Shown in pieces: positions 48,221 to 59,972 of a stretch of DNA of 64,000 nucleotides; position 1 is the stretch's first letter; every line of letters begins with the position of its first letter. The stretch is taken from the NCBI GenBank assembly GCA_030169165.1, contig CM058041.1, forward strand, positions 59,738,360 to 59,802,359, in the 5' to 3' direction. The notes under the pieces were generated by a model. That model did no database searches, was not told the origin of the DNA, and saw only the letters and a list, made by a program, of their open reading frames with translations. Both the position numbers and the translations under genes were made by a program. Origin of the DNA: Centaurea solstitialis (lineage: Eukaryota; Streptophyta; Magnoliopsida; Asterales; Asteraceae).

Positions 48221-49098
48221 AAAAAGGGTTTATGACTTGTAAGGGTAACTAACTATTCGATTTGTACAAATGTTACCATTAAACTATTTTTTGTACTCAA
48301 TAGACCATTGAACTCATTTTTTTGTATACATAATACCATTATGAGCGGGAATAGCCGGTTTTGACGTGGATCTGTACACATTATACCATTGAACTATTTA
48401 TTTTTGTACACATTATACCATTGAACTATTTTTTTTTGTACACATTATACCATTAACCTTTGATATGTTTACAAAAAAGGTGGCAATGACTAGGCATTCT
48501 CTTATTCTTCTTCAAGACACAATCACCACCACTACCATCACCACCACCACCGCCACCGCCACCGCCTCCTTCCTCCAACCACCACTCTCCATTTCTCCTT
48601 CGCATACTAAAACCCATTTCTTCACCGGAGTTCCTTAACGACGAAGATATACTCATGGACTTCTTGCTCGAAAAGGAAAAACCCACCACCAACAACAACA
48701 AGGGCTCTTCCACTGGGTTTTACGGGTTCGGATTGGATCTGAGTTCTCCGGTGGAGTCCGTCATGGGTTCCATCGAGACAGAGAGCAACGAAGAGGATTA
48801 CCTGACCGGGTTGACTCCTATGTTTAAGGAATTGCCACCTTTTTTGTAAACATATCAAAGGTTAATGGTATGATGTGTATAAAAAATAATAGTTCAATGG
48901 TATAATGTATACAAAAAAAATAGTTCAATGGTATAATGTGTACAGATCCACGTCAAAACCGGCTATTCCCGGTCATAATGGTATTATGTGTACAAAAAAA
49001 AAGAGTTAAATGGTCTATTGAGTACAAAAAATAGTTTAATGGTAACATTTGTACAAATCGAATAGTTAATTACCCTTACAAATCATAAACCCTTTTTT
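48221..49098. mobile_element. Foldback element with 267-bp inverted arms and a gene-like loop
   Basis: The left arm 48221-48487 is the near-perfect reverse complement of 48831-49098. The arms contain two to three copies of a unit with GTACACATTATACCATTGAAC. The loop (48488-48830) is unlike the arms: GC-richer, with CCACCG runs and an open frame. TA dinucleotides at 48220-48221 and 49098-49099 are a possible target duplication, but the A/T runs there make this weak. The layout resembles a foldback or Pack-type DNA transposon. It may be able to form a long hairpin RNA if transcribed. Confidence 0.8.
48655..48849 (+). pseudogene. Probable captured fragment of a plant protein gene inside the foldback
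   Basis: A 64-residue frame starts at the ATG at 48655, in a typical plant start context with a CT- and CCACC-rich upstream stretch. The segment SSPVESVMGSIETESNEEDY resembles the N-terminus of an uncharacterised plant family with the pattern SPVESVxGSTExESDEEDxxxGLTR. The similarity breaks off after GLT, and the last residues come from the right arm of the foldback, ending at a stop at 48849. So a host exon beginning appears to have been picked up and truncated. The family match is from memory and should be treated as tentative. Confidence 0.5.
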
Positions 49099-50700
49099 AT
49101 ATGAAAGCTCATTTCAGTTGGGTTTTGGATGAAAATTCTTTTGGTTGGTTTGGTGATAAAATAACTAACTATTAAAATTCAGTTATAGAGAGAAGCATAG
49201 GGTGTAAAGCTTTTGTTGACATAAAAGTAGGTAATCCGGTAGAAGATATTATAGTGACTTTGTATGCTTTAAGATTAATATCTACGTAACTTCAGAAAAA
49301 CTAACACATTTTCATAATCTTAAATATTTATCAGTTAATATAGATGCAGTCTTTAATGAAATATAAAAACTTGAAATAGTAACAACAAAACCTGTCACGT
49401 TTCGTATATCCCAAAATTAATATTTAAGTAACTTCTTGAAAGTTACCGCATTTTCATACATCTGATTAATTGTCAAATAATTAAACGTAATCTTTAATGA
49501 GATAAAAACCTAAAGTAATATAACAAAACTTAACTATATTAGAGACACATTTTACCGTTTTATCGTCAATTAAACTCAACTATATACTTTGCACCTCAAG
49601 CTAGGTTTTCAGCCCATCATCGCTTGGTTTCTTTTTATAAAAGATTTAAAAACGGATATTTTCAATAATGGGGATGGAAAATATAAAATCTTGTAGTTTT
49701 CTATAATTAGGAAAATTAACTTGTCGCGCAAGAGTTTTAGTTTTAAAGGACGAAATTAAAATTGCAGGTAAATAAAGTGCATGAAAGTAAATAGCGAGAA
49801 AGTAAATTGCTATAAAAGTAAAGTGCAAGAAAGTAAATTGCTAGAAACTTAAAATTGCTGAAAAGTAAAATGACTGGAAATGTAAAGAACTGGAATGTGA
49901 AAAACTGGAATGTGACCAGTTGTAAACTAAAAGACTTGTGCGCTAAGAAAATTTGGAATTATAGAGAAAATGTTTGTTTTTGCTAGTTTTCTTCATAACT
50001 CGGCCTTTCAGATAATAACTCGTGTGCCACGAAAGAGTTTTATGACTCGAACATAAAGCTACTACCAAATGTTTTCCAGAAAATAAAACCAAATTATGAG
50101 AAAACTATAACGAAATATAAGAAATAACGGGATGAGGTCTAGTGGAAATAAAACTTGCGTCGATTTATATTAACTTGGAACTTGCCTTGATTTCTACCAA
50201 CAACTTATCTCCACTTTCGTTGTATACAAAGATTTCAAAACAACAACGAAAGCAATGTTAACTTGTGTAAAAACTACTACTACTACTATTTGGTTCTTTC
50301 GCGAGGAAGGAAACCAATTATACTAAGAAACATGGAAAATTATATTTAACTACAACATGGAGCAAAGAAAGCTAACTTGGGATTGCTTGGAAAAAAAACT
50401 AGACAAACTAGTTGTCTTCAAAATGTTGTAAAGAAAAGTGTAGTTTCCATCTACACACAATACACATATATATAATAGATATTTGATGGCAAAAGTCTGC
50501 ATGGGCCTCATGGGTCAGTTGTTCAAAAAAGAAAAGCTATATTGTTTGGCCCAAAAATCTTGGCCCACTTGGTGCTTCTAGGGTCCATTCCAAAAATTGA
50601 AGCCCATGAACATAAACCTGCATAAAACATTTTAAATTAGAATTAATTGATGTCTATTATAATATAAGGTTCCAAATTTTGTAAAATGTAAAATATGGTG
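49099..50700. other. AT-rich repeat debris, no gene
   Basis: A stretch at about 49760-49915 has imperfect repeats of AAAGTAAATTGC and related 12-18-bp words. Nothing else was recognised. The sequence on both sides of the foldback (ending near 48215 and resuming near 49100) may be one older repeat. Confidence 0.5.
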
Positions 50701-51261
50701 TGTAACGCCCCGTTTTCCCAAAGTTAGATATTTAACGCGTTATGTTAAGATTAAGCTAAGTTGGCGTCGTTTGTGAAAATTCCAGGTTGGAGGACCTGGG
50801 TGTCATTTTAGAAAGATGAAGGTTGTGTAGCAAATATAAAAGAGGGTTTTCAAGCCCTAAACTCCCTCATTTGTTCAGTGTACGAAATTGAGAGAAGGGA
50901 GAAAACTCCTTGGCGATTTTTGGAGCACTTGGAAGGGAAGAGAACATCAATTGGTGTTAGCAAAGCATTGGTGATCGATTGTTGGTGTTAGTATTGGAAG
51001 GTAATTATCCCTTTTATGTAATTGGTATGTCAAGTTCAAGTCTATGTTCAAGGGCTAGGGTTTGAGTTTGTATGGATGAAATTGGTGATCTTTGGATCAC
51101 CAATTGATGTTGTTTTGATGTTGTTAAGATGCCAAATCATGGGGTTATGTTAAGGGATCGAAAGACATGTTTAATTGAGTATTTTGGTGCAAAAATCGAT
51201 GACAAGGATGAGGTTTCGGACCTTGGATCGAAATCCCGTCGAAAAATCGATTTTTGTGTTC

Positions 51262-51390
51262 TGGAGGTGCTTCGCGCCGCGAAGGGTAGGTCCTCGCGCC
51301 GCGAAGAGTAGGCCCTCGCGCCGCGAAGCAGTGCTGCGCATTGCTGCGAAGCTTCGCGCCGCGAAGCCTGGGTCTTCGCGAACGCGAAGA
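51262..51390. repeat. Cluster of CTTCGCGCCGCGAAG hairpins
   Basis: In about 130 bp the core TCGCGCCGCGAAG occurs four times, at least two copies being the full palindrome-like CTTCGCGCCGCGAAG, plus the related CTTCGCGAACGCGAAG. Another copy is at about 51569. The GC content is sharply higher than the surroundings. Confidence 0.85.
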
Positions 51391-51770
51391 CCTGTCTGTT
51401 TTGAATTTTCAACTTTTTCCGTTAGAGCTCGGTTGGGGTTTTTGGGTTTATAAACCCCTAGGGGATATCAATACATGATGTTCCGTGAAGTTTGGGAATA
51501 ATTGGACTAGTGTAGCTAGGTCATTTCGGCTTAGGGGTCGTGGTTGTACCTTTGCTGCGCAGCACTGCTTCGCGCCGCGAAGCCTGGGTCTTCGCGAACG
51601 CGAAGACCTGTCTGTTTTGAATTTTCAACTTTTTCCGTTAGAGCTCGGTTGGGGTTTTTGGGTTTATAAACCCCTAGGGGATATCAATACATGATGTTCC
51701 GTGAAGTTTGGGAATAATTGGACTAGTGTAGCTAGGTCATTTCGGCTTAGGGGTCGTGGTTGTACCTTTG
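51339..51770 (+). repeat. 216-bp direct tandem duplication within the LTR
   Basis: The sequence from the CTTCGCGCCGCGAAG hairpin at 51352 through GTGGTTGTACCTTTG (ending 51554) is repeated with period 216 bp (hairpin at 51568, end at 51770). The copies look identical by eye, so the duplication is recent or is an assembly artefact. Confidence 0.88.
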
Positions 51771-52589
51771 ATTCCATTTTGGGTCGAGTTTGATATGTGA
51801 ATGTATGCATATGTATTATAAGTGCTTGAGCTTTTACGTGTGCTTATTCTTCAAGTGTGTAGTTCCAGACTCGTGATCAGGTGAGTACATTAACCTGCGT
51901 TCATGTTTGATATGCATGTATGATCATGATGTATATGTGGTTGATATGTAGCTGGCATGTAATATTCACGATAGTACCTATGGAGGTATTTATTACCCCT
52001 AGGGAAGATGGGTTCAGAGGCCTGGTACCAGTGTCAGTCATGGTGCTCTTGGTGTTTATCCTTGAGATAGTTGGTCACGATGCATGTCCAGTTTATAGTT
52101 ATGCTTATGGTTATGTTATAGCATTCATAGAGCCTAGGTTTGTGCTCACTAAGCTTTAATGCTTAACCCGTTGTGGTTTATGTGGTTTAGTGACAGGTAC
52201 CTCTTCTAAGGATAAGGGAAAAGCATCTGCTTGATGACTCAGATCGGTCCAGTTCAGAGGCGTACCAATGATTTGGAAACGAACTTCAATTATTATCATT
52301 GAAATGTTTTGGTTACAAACAGGATGAATCTGGAGTTGTTTCTATTAAGTTTAATCACTTTGGACCCATTTTGGGAAAATTGTTACATCTACATTTTTAT
52401 TTAAAGCTTCCGCATTTTGGTTACTTATTTCTGTTAAACGTCGTTAGAAATGAAAATGGTCGTTACATGGTGAATATAGGATTTATAATGCTTTTTAGCT
52501 TTTATAATTATATAAAAACGATCGAAATTAATTATATAATATGGTTGATGTTTTAACCCTATCAATTTATTGAAATCATAGGTTTTACA

Positions 52590-53354
52590 GAAATAATAGT
52601 AGCCGTATGCATATAATAGAAAACCACTGATTAAAAACCTATTGTAGGGTTTACAACCCTTAAATACATATAGATTAGCAATTATGATTTATTGACAAAA
52701 AATACCCTGAACTTTTTATTCAACAAAAATAGCCCTAACAAATACCAACACAAACTTATATTTGTATGTTTATAAATTGTTGATTGGGGATGTTCATCGG
52801 TTGACATCCAATAGATATGAGGGGAACCGAACCGATTCAATCATCAATTAAATGTTGGATTCTTTTAATCTAATGGATTGTTGGATTAGCTCGGTTCTAT
52901 CCAATGAATATTAATTTGGATTGGATTGGATCCAACAAATATTAATTAGATTGGATTTATCCGACATCCAATGAATGATTAATTGTTTTATTATATGTAT
53001 CATATTCAATTAATTATTGATTGTTCTTAAAAAGAAATTAATGGGTAGTTGAATGAATAATCGGATCGGTTTGATTGGTTTTGATCAGTTCAAAATATCC
53101 AATTGTCAACGATCACTTCTAATTGAATCGGTTAAATTTTTACGCACTCTATTTGCTTATCATCATGTAAAATTTGATAACATGAATGTCAAGTTTATTA
53201 TCTTTTTTACTCAAACATCTTGTAAACGAGTATCCACCGCATCAAGTCTCACAAACATTAACAAAGTTATGGGTCAATACATACAAAATGTAAAATTTTA
53301 AAAATTATTAAATAAATAGAAACAAAAAGTTATTACGTTAGTCAACAGTATTGT
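52590..53354. other. AT-rich intergenic stretch, no gene
   Basis: Contains runs built on the words TTGGATT and ATCCAA (about 52800-53000) and nothing else recognisable. Confidence 0.5.
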
Positions 53355-53522
53355 GACAGATTGGTTGTCGCTTGGGGGTTCATAGCGCTCTAACCGGGTT
53401 CGAGCCTTCCCATGCACATATCTAGAGACATTTAAGTGGTGTCATGTTTAACCCTCAAAATTACCGGGTAATAATAGTAGGGCTTTGGCCCAGACACCCT
53501 TCCAAAAAAAAAAAAAAAAAAA
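53355..53522 (+). mobile_element. tRNA-derived SINE
   Basis: A body of about 145 bp with a polymerase III B-box match GGTTCGAGCC (about 53397-53406), a weak A-box region upstream (TTGGTTGTCGCTTGG, about 53361), and a terminal run of about 20 A (53502-53523). The ending GGGCTTTGGCCCAGACACCC is of the kind seen in plant SINEs. No clear target duplication was found. Confidence 0.65.
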
Positions 53523-53529
53523 AGATTTT

Positions 53530-53775
53530 GACCCTCTTCCTTATCTTCGTGGAGGCAGAGAGCTATAGCTAAGCTAGGTAGCCGTTTCAACCTGCTTCAC
53601 TCTTTCACTACGTTCTGCAAAACCCACCTCGTATGCTTTCTCTCTACCCTTCATTTCTCTTCTTCATATTCTCCTTACTTTCCTCTCTATCTCTATCTCT
53701 ATCTCTATCTCTATCTCTATCTCTATCTCTAATCCCGCCCCATTTCTGGTGTTTGAATCTATTCGTCTTTATTCA
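53530..53775 (+). promoter_or_regulatory. Probable RNE 5' leader exon with hexamer microsatellite and upstream ORF
   Basis: A CT-rich stretch typical of plant 5' UTRs. It holds about eight copies of TCTCTA (53683-53734) and an upstream ATG (53633) opening a serine/leucine repeat frame of about 47 codons. A donor-like CA/GTAAGC at 53775-53776 could end the exon. The ATG does not join in frame to any recognised RNE exon, so I treat it as an upstream ORF. The transcription start is not determined. Confidence 0.4.
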
Positions 53776-55508
53776 GTAAGCTTTCGATTTCTACTGCTTT
53801 GAACCCTTCTTGGATAATGCTTATGTGTTATAGAACCTGCTTCTTTTTCGTTTGTTTTTCTTGGTTTACCTTTAATTGTCATGGTCTTGCATTGCACACC
53901 AAGTGTTTGTGAAAATGTCTAGCCTAATTTCATAATTTTCATTACCCTGGATGCTTGAATTATTTACATGGCTGCTTAAAGAACTTAATCAATTAGTGCC
54001 CCAATTCCGAAAGGGAGAAGGGTTTTGGTTTTTTTGACACTCCCTCTGCTATTCTCCAAGTACAAAACTGATTGGGTTTTGCTGCAAAATTAGTATCTGA
54101 TTGAAGTACACTATTTGGCTTCAGTAGTCCATGTTTAGTTGTCATCATAGGGGAAGCTTGGGAGAAATTACCATCTGTTCTAACAACAAGATATAATGCC
54201 CTTACTGAAAAAGTGAGATATATAGTCAAACAATCAACAATCAAAATGACACAAAAATGGATAGTAAATGATACAACTGTGTCATGATAATCATATAACA
54301 TGGTTCCACAACTTTTTGATTGTTCCCAAGATGATATGTATTATCACAAACTACCACAAAATGCTTACCGGTTATTGTAACGAACGTGAATGGTAGCCCA
54401 AACAACCTACTACTTCAAGTTTGAAGAGTGGAGAACAAAACCAAACAATATCTTATTTGTATATGTTTGTTCTAAACTAACGAGTCCTAAAAATTCCATT
54501 TTTTTTATCCTGCTTGATGCGCAAATGTGAGCTAGGGACGACTTGGCAACTGGCTTGTAGTCGCTCGCTGTTTCAAATCTCAGCCGAAACCCTTATGCAA
54601 AGATACTTAAAAAGTCGTGTTACAAGTCGGATTATGCGACTACCCAAGTCACAAGCAGCTCGCGTGCATGTCACAACAAATGTACCTAGAGTTTCACCAT
54701 TTCTAACAAAGGAAATATACAATTGTTTTTGTGCATTAACTAGTTGAACACATGAAAAAAAGTAGTGGGTAATCTTGGGCCATGCTATAAGCTATGCCCC
54801 TCTTTAAACAGCAATGAGATCCCCAAAGTTTGATATATACGACTCAATAGCTTCCATACGGTATCGATTTACAAGCAACAATATTTGTGGTATGAGATCT
54901 AGAAAACCTAGTTGATTTTTCTACCCAAATGTTTTCCTTCCATTTTTGTCTATCACATACTCTACTGGCAGTTCAATAGCATTAATTATTCACATGAACG
55001 CCATAAAAACATATCCTTGATTTAAAATGTGTGGGTAGGATTTTATTCCCCTAATAGTGTTTAATCTGAGCAGAACACTCTTAATTTCTATGTAAATCTT
55101 TTGCTATCGTACTTCTCTTTTTATTTGATTGGTAATAATGTTTCTGCTTCATTTTTCCAGCCTCGTGAAGTTAGTCTGCAGCCTTCAATGACCTTTGAAG
55201 GTAACCATTTTTTCTATGCAAAAAGTTACATAAGCTACCTATGCTCATCAATTGGTCATGTTTAATTCTTCTACAATACATTCGAAGCAGTTGATACTTT
55301 TTGTTTCCCATTTTAATGTTTCATCTCATTTACAGATATCTTTAGTCTTAGTACATAGTGGAATCTCTAGTCTGCATGCATGCATGCTCTGTATAACGTC
55401 CATTAGAAATCCATGTAAGTAAACGTAAATAACCTAGAATTATTTTTTATTTACATATGAAAAATCCAAGTATCCTAAGCTGTGATGTGGTTAGTTTGAT
55501 TTCATCAG
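53776..55508 (+). other. Probable RNE 5' intron region; no recognisable coding exon
   Basis: About 1.7 kb of AT-rich sequence. A possible small exon 55161-55200 (acceptor TTTTTCCAG, donor GAAG/GTAACC) does not join in frame to the next exon and may be untranslated. I found no chloroplast transit peptide and no N-terminal part of a starch-binding domain here. Confidence 0.5.
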
Positions 55509-58179
55509 ATACATGGTCAAGGAAGTTTTCCGTGTAGTTGTTTTGTCAAGGGCGGTATGCAATCCTTATGTGACACCTTCTGGGTGTTCAGACCTGAAGT
55601 TTCGGTTTCACTGCATCCAGCTGGTAGAAAGAGCAGAAAGATATTGCTGAAGAAGTCGTTGACCAGATCTTGTAGCAGAACCCCTTCACCTCATATTTTT
55701 GGGTCGTGGATCGTGGAGACATGGCTCCCTGGACAACCTTTGATTTCTGCACGCGTTAGAGGTATCAATTCATACGTTAATGTTTCTGTATATTAAGGCT
55801 TAGTGCTTAATATGTTTCTGAACACTTAAATGCTTCCAGTTATTTGACAGATGAAGGAAAAAATTTGGAGAATACCGGAAGTGACTTTCTGGTCTCGAAA
55901 CAGTTATTGGGCGATCTTGATTTTGAAGATGACTTCGGTTCTGAAGATATAAGTTGTGCAATTGAGGATGTGTTCAGCAGAATTTACCAGCCTGTAGAGG
56001 AACCCTGGCTACTCGAATCTTCTGGGATTAATTATTTTATTAGACAAACAGATTCTTCTTCAAGTGGCTTAACAGTTGAAGATAACATCTCGGATGACCT
56101 TATTGTTGACTCTACAGATTCCGACTCTTTAAGCCAATCATTAGATAGTCCAGAGAATAAAGCAGGTTCTCTAAATAATTGGAGTTTAAAACGACATATC
56201 TCTGAAAGAGACTACCCTGTTGAGGAGCCTTGGTTACCTATCGTGGTTTCCAGAAATGATGTTTCTGTGGAAAACGATGTGGAAAACCAGATTTCAGAAA
56301 CATTATCTCTTGATAATGAGAGAGAAAATCAGAGACCTCTTACTGAACTTGAAGAAGTTCCGAAACTGTTTTTTGACGATGAGAGTAACGTAGGTGCGCA
56401 GGAGGTATCTGTTGATACGGTTATCTTGATCAACTCTTCTTTATGCACCATGCAAAGGGTTGCTGTAATGGAAGACGAAAAATTGGTTGAAATGTTACTG
56501 GAACCCATCAAGAATAACGTGCAATGTGATAGTATATATATAGGAGTAGTCACGAAACTGGTTCCTCACATGAGTGGTGCATTTGTAAACATCGGGCACT
56601 CCCGGGATTCTCTAGTTGCAATAAGGCATAACGTAGAGCCGTTTGTATTTCCTCCATTTAGTCGTCACAGAGAGCAAAGATCCGTAGACGGGTCCTTGCT
56701 TGTTGAGCTTCTAGAGAATCCAAGGACTAATGAGACAAAACACAAATCGGAAGAAGTGGATGTTATTCATAACGTAGAGGAGCATGATAATGATATCATC
56801 CAAGACTCAGATCAAAATTTGCACGATGATTTTGGAGAACATGACATGGATGACGAGTTTGATGTACCGGAAGACTTCCCGGGAAATGCCAACGGTGGTG
56901 TAGGGAGTCCTGTGTTGTACGTAAATGGGAAAAAGAATATATTTCAACCAATTGGAAGTCGTCAAACCATGACTAACATTACTCTTGGCATGAAAAGTTC
57001 CAACATTGCGGAATATCAACTCCAAGATATAGAAAGTAGCAAGGGATCATGCACAAAAGAAAGTAAGTGGGCCCAAGTTCAGAACGGCACTAAAATAATT
57101 GTACAGGTCGTCAAAGAAGGATTGGGTAGCAAAGGCCCGACATTGACCGCTTATCCAAAGTTAAGGAGCCGATTCTGGGTACGTCCTATTTTCCAATATA
57201 TATATGCTCTCATGCTCTTTGGTTTCGTCGTTTCGTTCTTTATAATAGGAAGGGTAAGTTACATATTTGGTCCCTCTGGTTTACACTTTCTTGCACTGTT
57301 GGTCCCTATTTTGAAATAATTATTGAAAAGGTCCATGTGGTTAACCATCAAGGTGTGGGTAGTGGTAAGTTCCTAAAGGGTGGTAGCTCCCACCCAGGTT
57401 CAAATCCATGCTTGCGCAATTGGTGGCCACTGAGTATTAATCCCACGGGAGCATGTCTTAGCTCTCGGTAGAAATTGCCAAGGATGTAGTCTGGGCTAAG
57501 CCCAGATGAACCTTCTCAAAAAAAAAGGTCCATGTGGTTTACACTTTACACTATATTGCATTGTTGGTCCCTATGGTTTATACTATACTGCACTGTTGGT
57601 ACCTATTTTGCCAATAGGGTTAGGGACCAATAGTGCAATATAGTGTAAACCACAGGGACCAACAGTGGAATATAATGTAAACCACATAGACCTTTTCCAT
57701 AATTATTTCAACATAGGGACCAATACTGTAATAAAATGTAAATCATGGGGACCAAATATGTAATTTACCCTAAAAGGAATTTTAAAATGATGTGCAGGTT
57801 CTGATGACTCGTTGCAATAGAATTGGAATTTCGAAGAAAATTTCTGGTGTGGAGAGGGTTCGGTTGCGAGTCATAGCAAAGACTTTGCAGCCCCCTGGGT
57901 TTGGTCTTACCGTACGGACCGTTGCTGCTGGTCATACCGTGGAAGAACTGCAAAAGGACCTCGATGGATTGCTTTTAATGTGGAAAGGTATAACAGAACA
58001 AGCGACATCTGCAGCCCTTGCTGCAGATGAAGGTGTGGAAGGTGCAATTCCCGTTATGTTACATAGAGCAATGGGTCAAACGCTCTCTGTTGTCCAGGAT
58101 TATTTCAATGACAAGGTAAAATGGGGTAATTTTTGCTTTACCGTTGGAAGATTCTTTATTAAATATCACTTCAAAGTTC

Positions 58180-58220
<41 letters not shown>

Positions 58221-59934
58221 CTATTGGCTATCTTCAGGTGAAGAAAATGGTGGTTGATTCTCCAAGAATTTATCATGAGGTATGACATGGGTAGTATAAT
58301 CAAAACATTTCTGTCATAGTAATTAGAGTAAATTACATATTTGGTCCCTATGGTTTACACTATATTGCACTGTTGGTCCCTATTTTGAAATAATTATGGA
58401 AAAGGTCCTTGTGGTTTTCATTAGATTGCACTATTGGTCCCTAACCCTAACTCCGTGTGAAATCAATCTGTTAAGCATAGGGACCAACAGTGCAATACAA
58501 TGTAAACCACAGGGACCAACAGTGCAATATAATGTAAACCACAAGGACCTTTTCCATAATTATTTCAAATATGTAATTTACTCTAGTAATTATTTAGCAT
58601 TTTGTTATTTTTCTTTACTCTTATGTGTATATTTGTATCTTTTTAGAATGTTGAAGTTGCAAAAATAAATATATAATTTGTTCTATGATGGTTATTTGGT
58701 TTTATTTGCTCAACGGATCCACTAGGGTAGAATGCAGACCCTTTCCCTTGCTAAAATTATCTTGTTGTGCTAGTCCATTTTTGTAAAAGAAAGCCACCAT
58801 GATAGATAACAGCCAGAAACATTTCTACGATCTCTTTTGTTGGTTCACTTTGACCTGCTCATATTTGAATGCTGGCATGTAGTCATTTCTTTTAAATGCA
58901 ATCGGATTTTTACTTCAATCATTTATCACCTTCTGAATCTTTGCTTCTCTGTGAATTGCATTCAGGTTACAAACTATCTTCAGGGAATAGCTCCTGATCT
59001 CTGCGATCGCGTTGAGTTATACAACAAAAAGAATCCAATCTTTGATGAGTACAACATTGAGGAAGAATTGAACAACATGCTAAGTAAAAGGTGAGAAGCC
59101 ATTATCCATGTGAACTTCGTTGTAAATATTTTGTATATTACTGTTTCTAATGGCACCAGATATTTCCACTTACCTATTTTTGTGTCCTTACCTTGAGGCT
59201 TGAGCGATACTATCTGGTGTCTAATTTGCATAAATTTTTGCTAAGTTTAACACACCTTTTGTTTTTGTAGGGTGCCACTATCTAATGGAGGTTATCTAGT
59301 AATTGAACAAACTGAGGCTTTGGTCTCTATTGATGTGAATGGAGGGCAGTGTATGCTTGGTCATGGAACATCACAGGACAAAGCCATCCTCGATGTCAAT
59401 CTTGTCGCTGCTAAACAAGTATGTTGATGCCAGTCTATCCAGCTTTTCATAATTTGCAGGAGTTACACGCACACACATATAGAGGAAAGTTCAAATGAAA
59501 ACTCATTTTTTATTGTGAACGTGAGGACCACTAAAATCGCGTCATGTGGCAATATTCACTCTGAATATGATGCATTATTCAAGTGAATAAAGACGTCTAA
59601 ACTTTATTCACTCTGGATAATGCATGATATTTAGAGTGAATATTGCAACGTGGCGCGATTTTAGTGGTCCTCACGTTCAAAACCAAAATTGAATTCACAT
59701 TTGAACCTAACCCTATATATATAGGGGGAAGTTCAAATGTTGTAAACATGAGGACGAATCTCAGCCACTCATCCGGTCAATAAAAGCGACTTTGACCGGG
59801 TCCCCTCTTTTAATAATCTCCACCCTCCTATGAATCGCGTCAATCCTCCGTGATCGCTTCCACCGTAACCGAAGATGTGTGGCTGAGATTCGTCCTCATG
59901 TTCACAACCAAAATTGAGTTCACATTTGAACCTA

Positions 59935-59972
<38 letters not shown>

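Larger units (their letters stand above)
50701..52589 (+). repeat. Gypsy-type LTR, probably solo; right end uncertain
   Basis: It begins TGTAACGCCCCG, a typical gypsy LTR start, with a TATA box (TATAAAAG, about 50835-50842). Promoter-like and 3'-region-like sequence follows, but no primer site, coding region or partner LTR is visible. The right end is placed at the TTTTACA at 52583-52589 only because it mirrors TGTAA. Flanking pentamers do not match, so the end may be wrong. Confidence 0.5.

Noticed and set aside
51129..51453. ORFs through the GC-rich hairpin region
   Set aside because: They read alanine/arginine/serine repeats from CGCG hairpins in several frames and lie inside an LTR.
53993..54301. 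Minus-strand ORF of 102 residues upstream of RNE exons
   Set aside because: No recognisable domain, no codon-like composition, and no partner exons. Treated as intronic chance ORF.
55161..55200. Small RNE coding exon with an ATG (55188)
   Set aside because: The splice sites look good, but no downstream acceptor gives an open joined frame. At most it is an untranslated exon.
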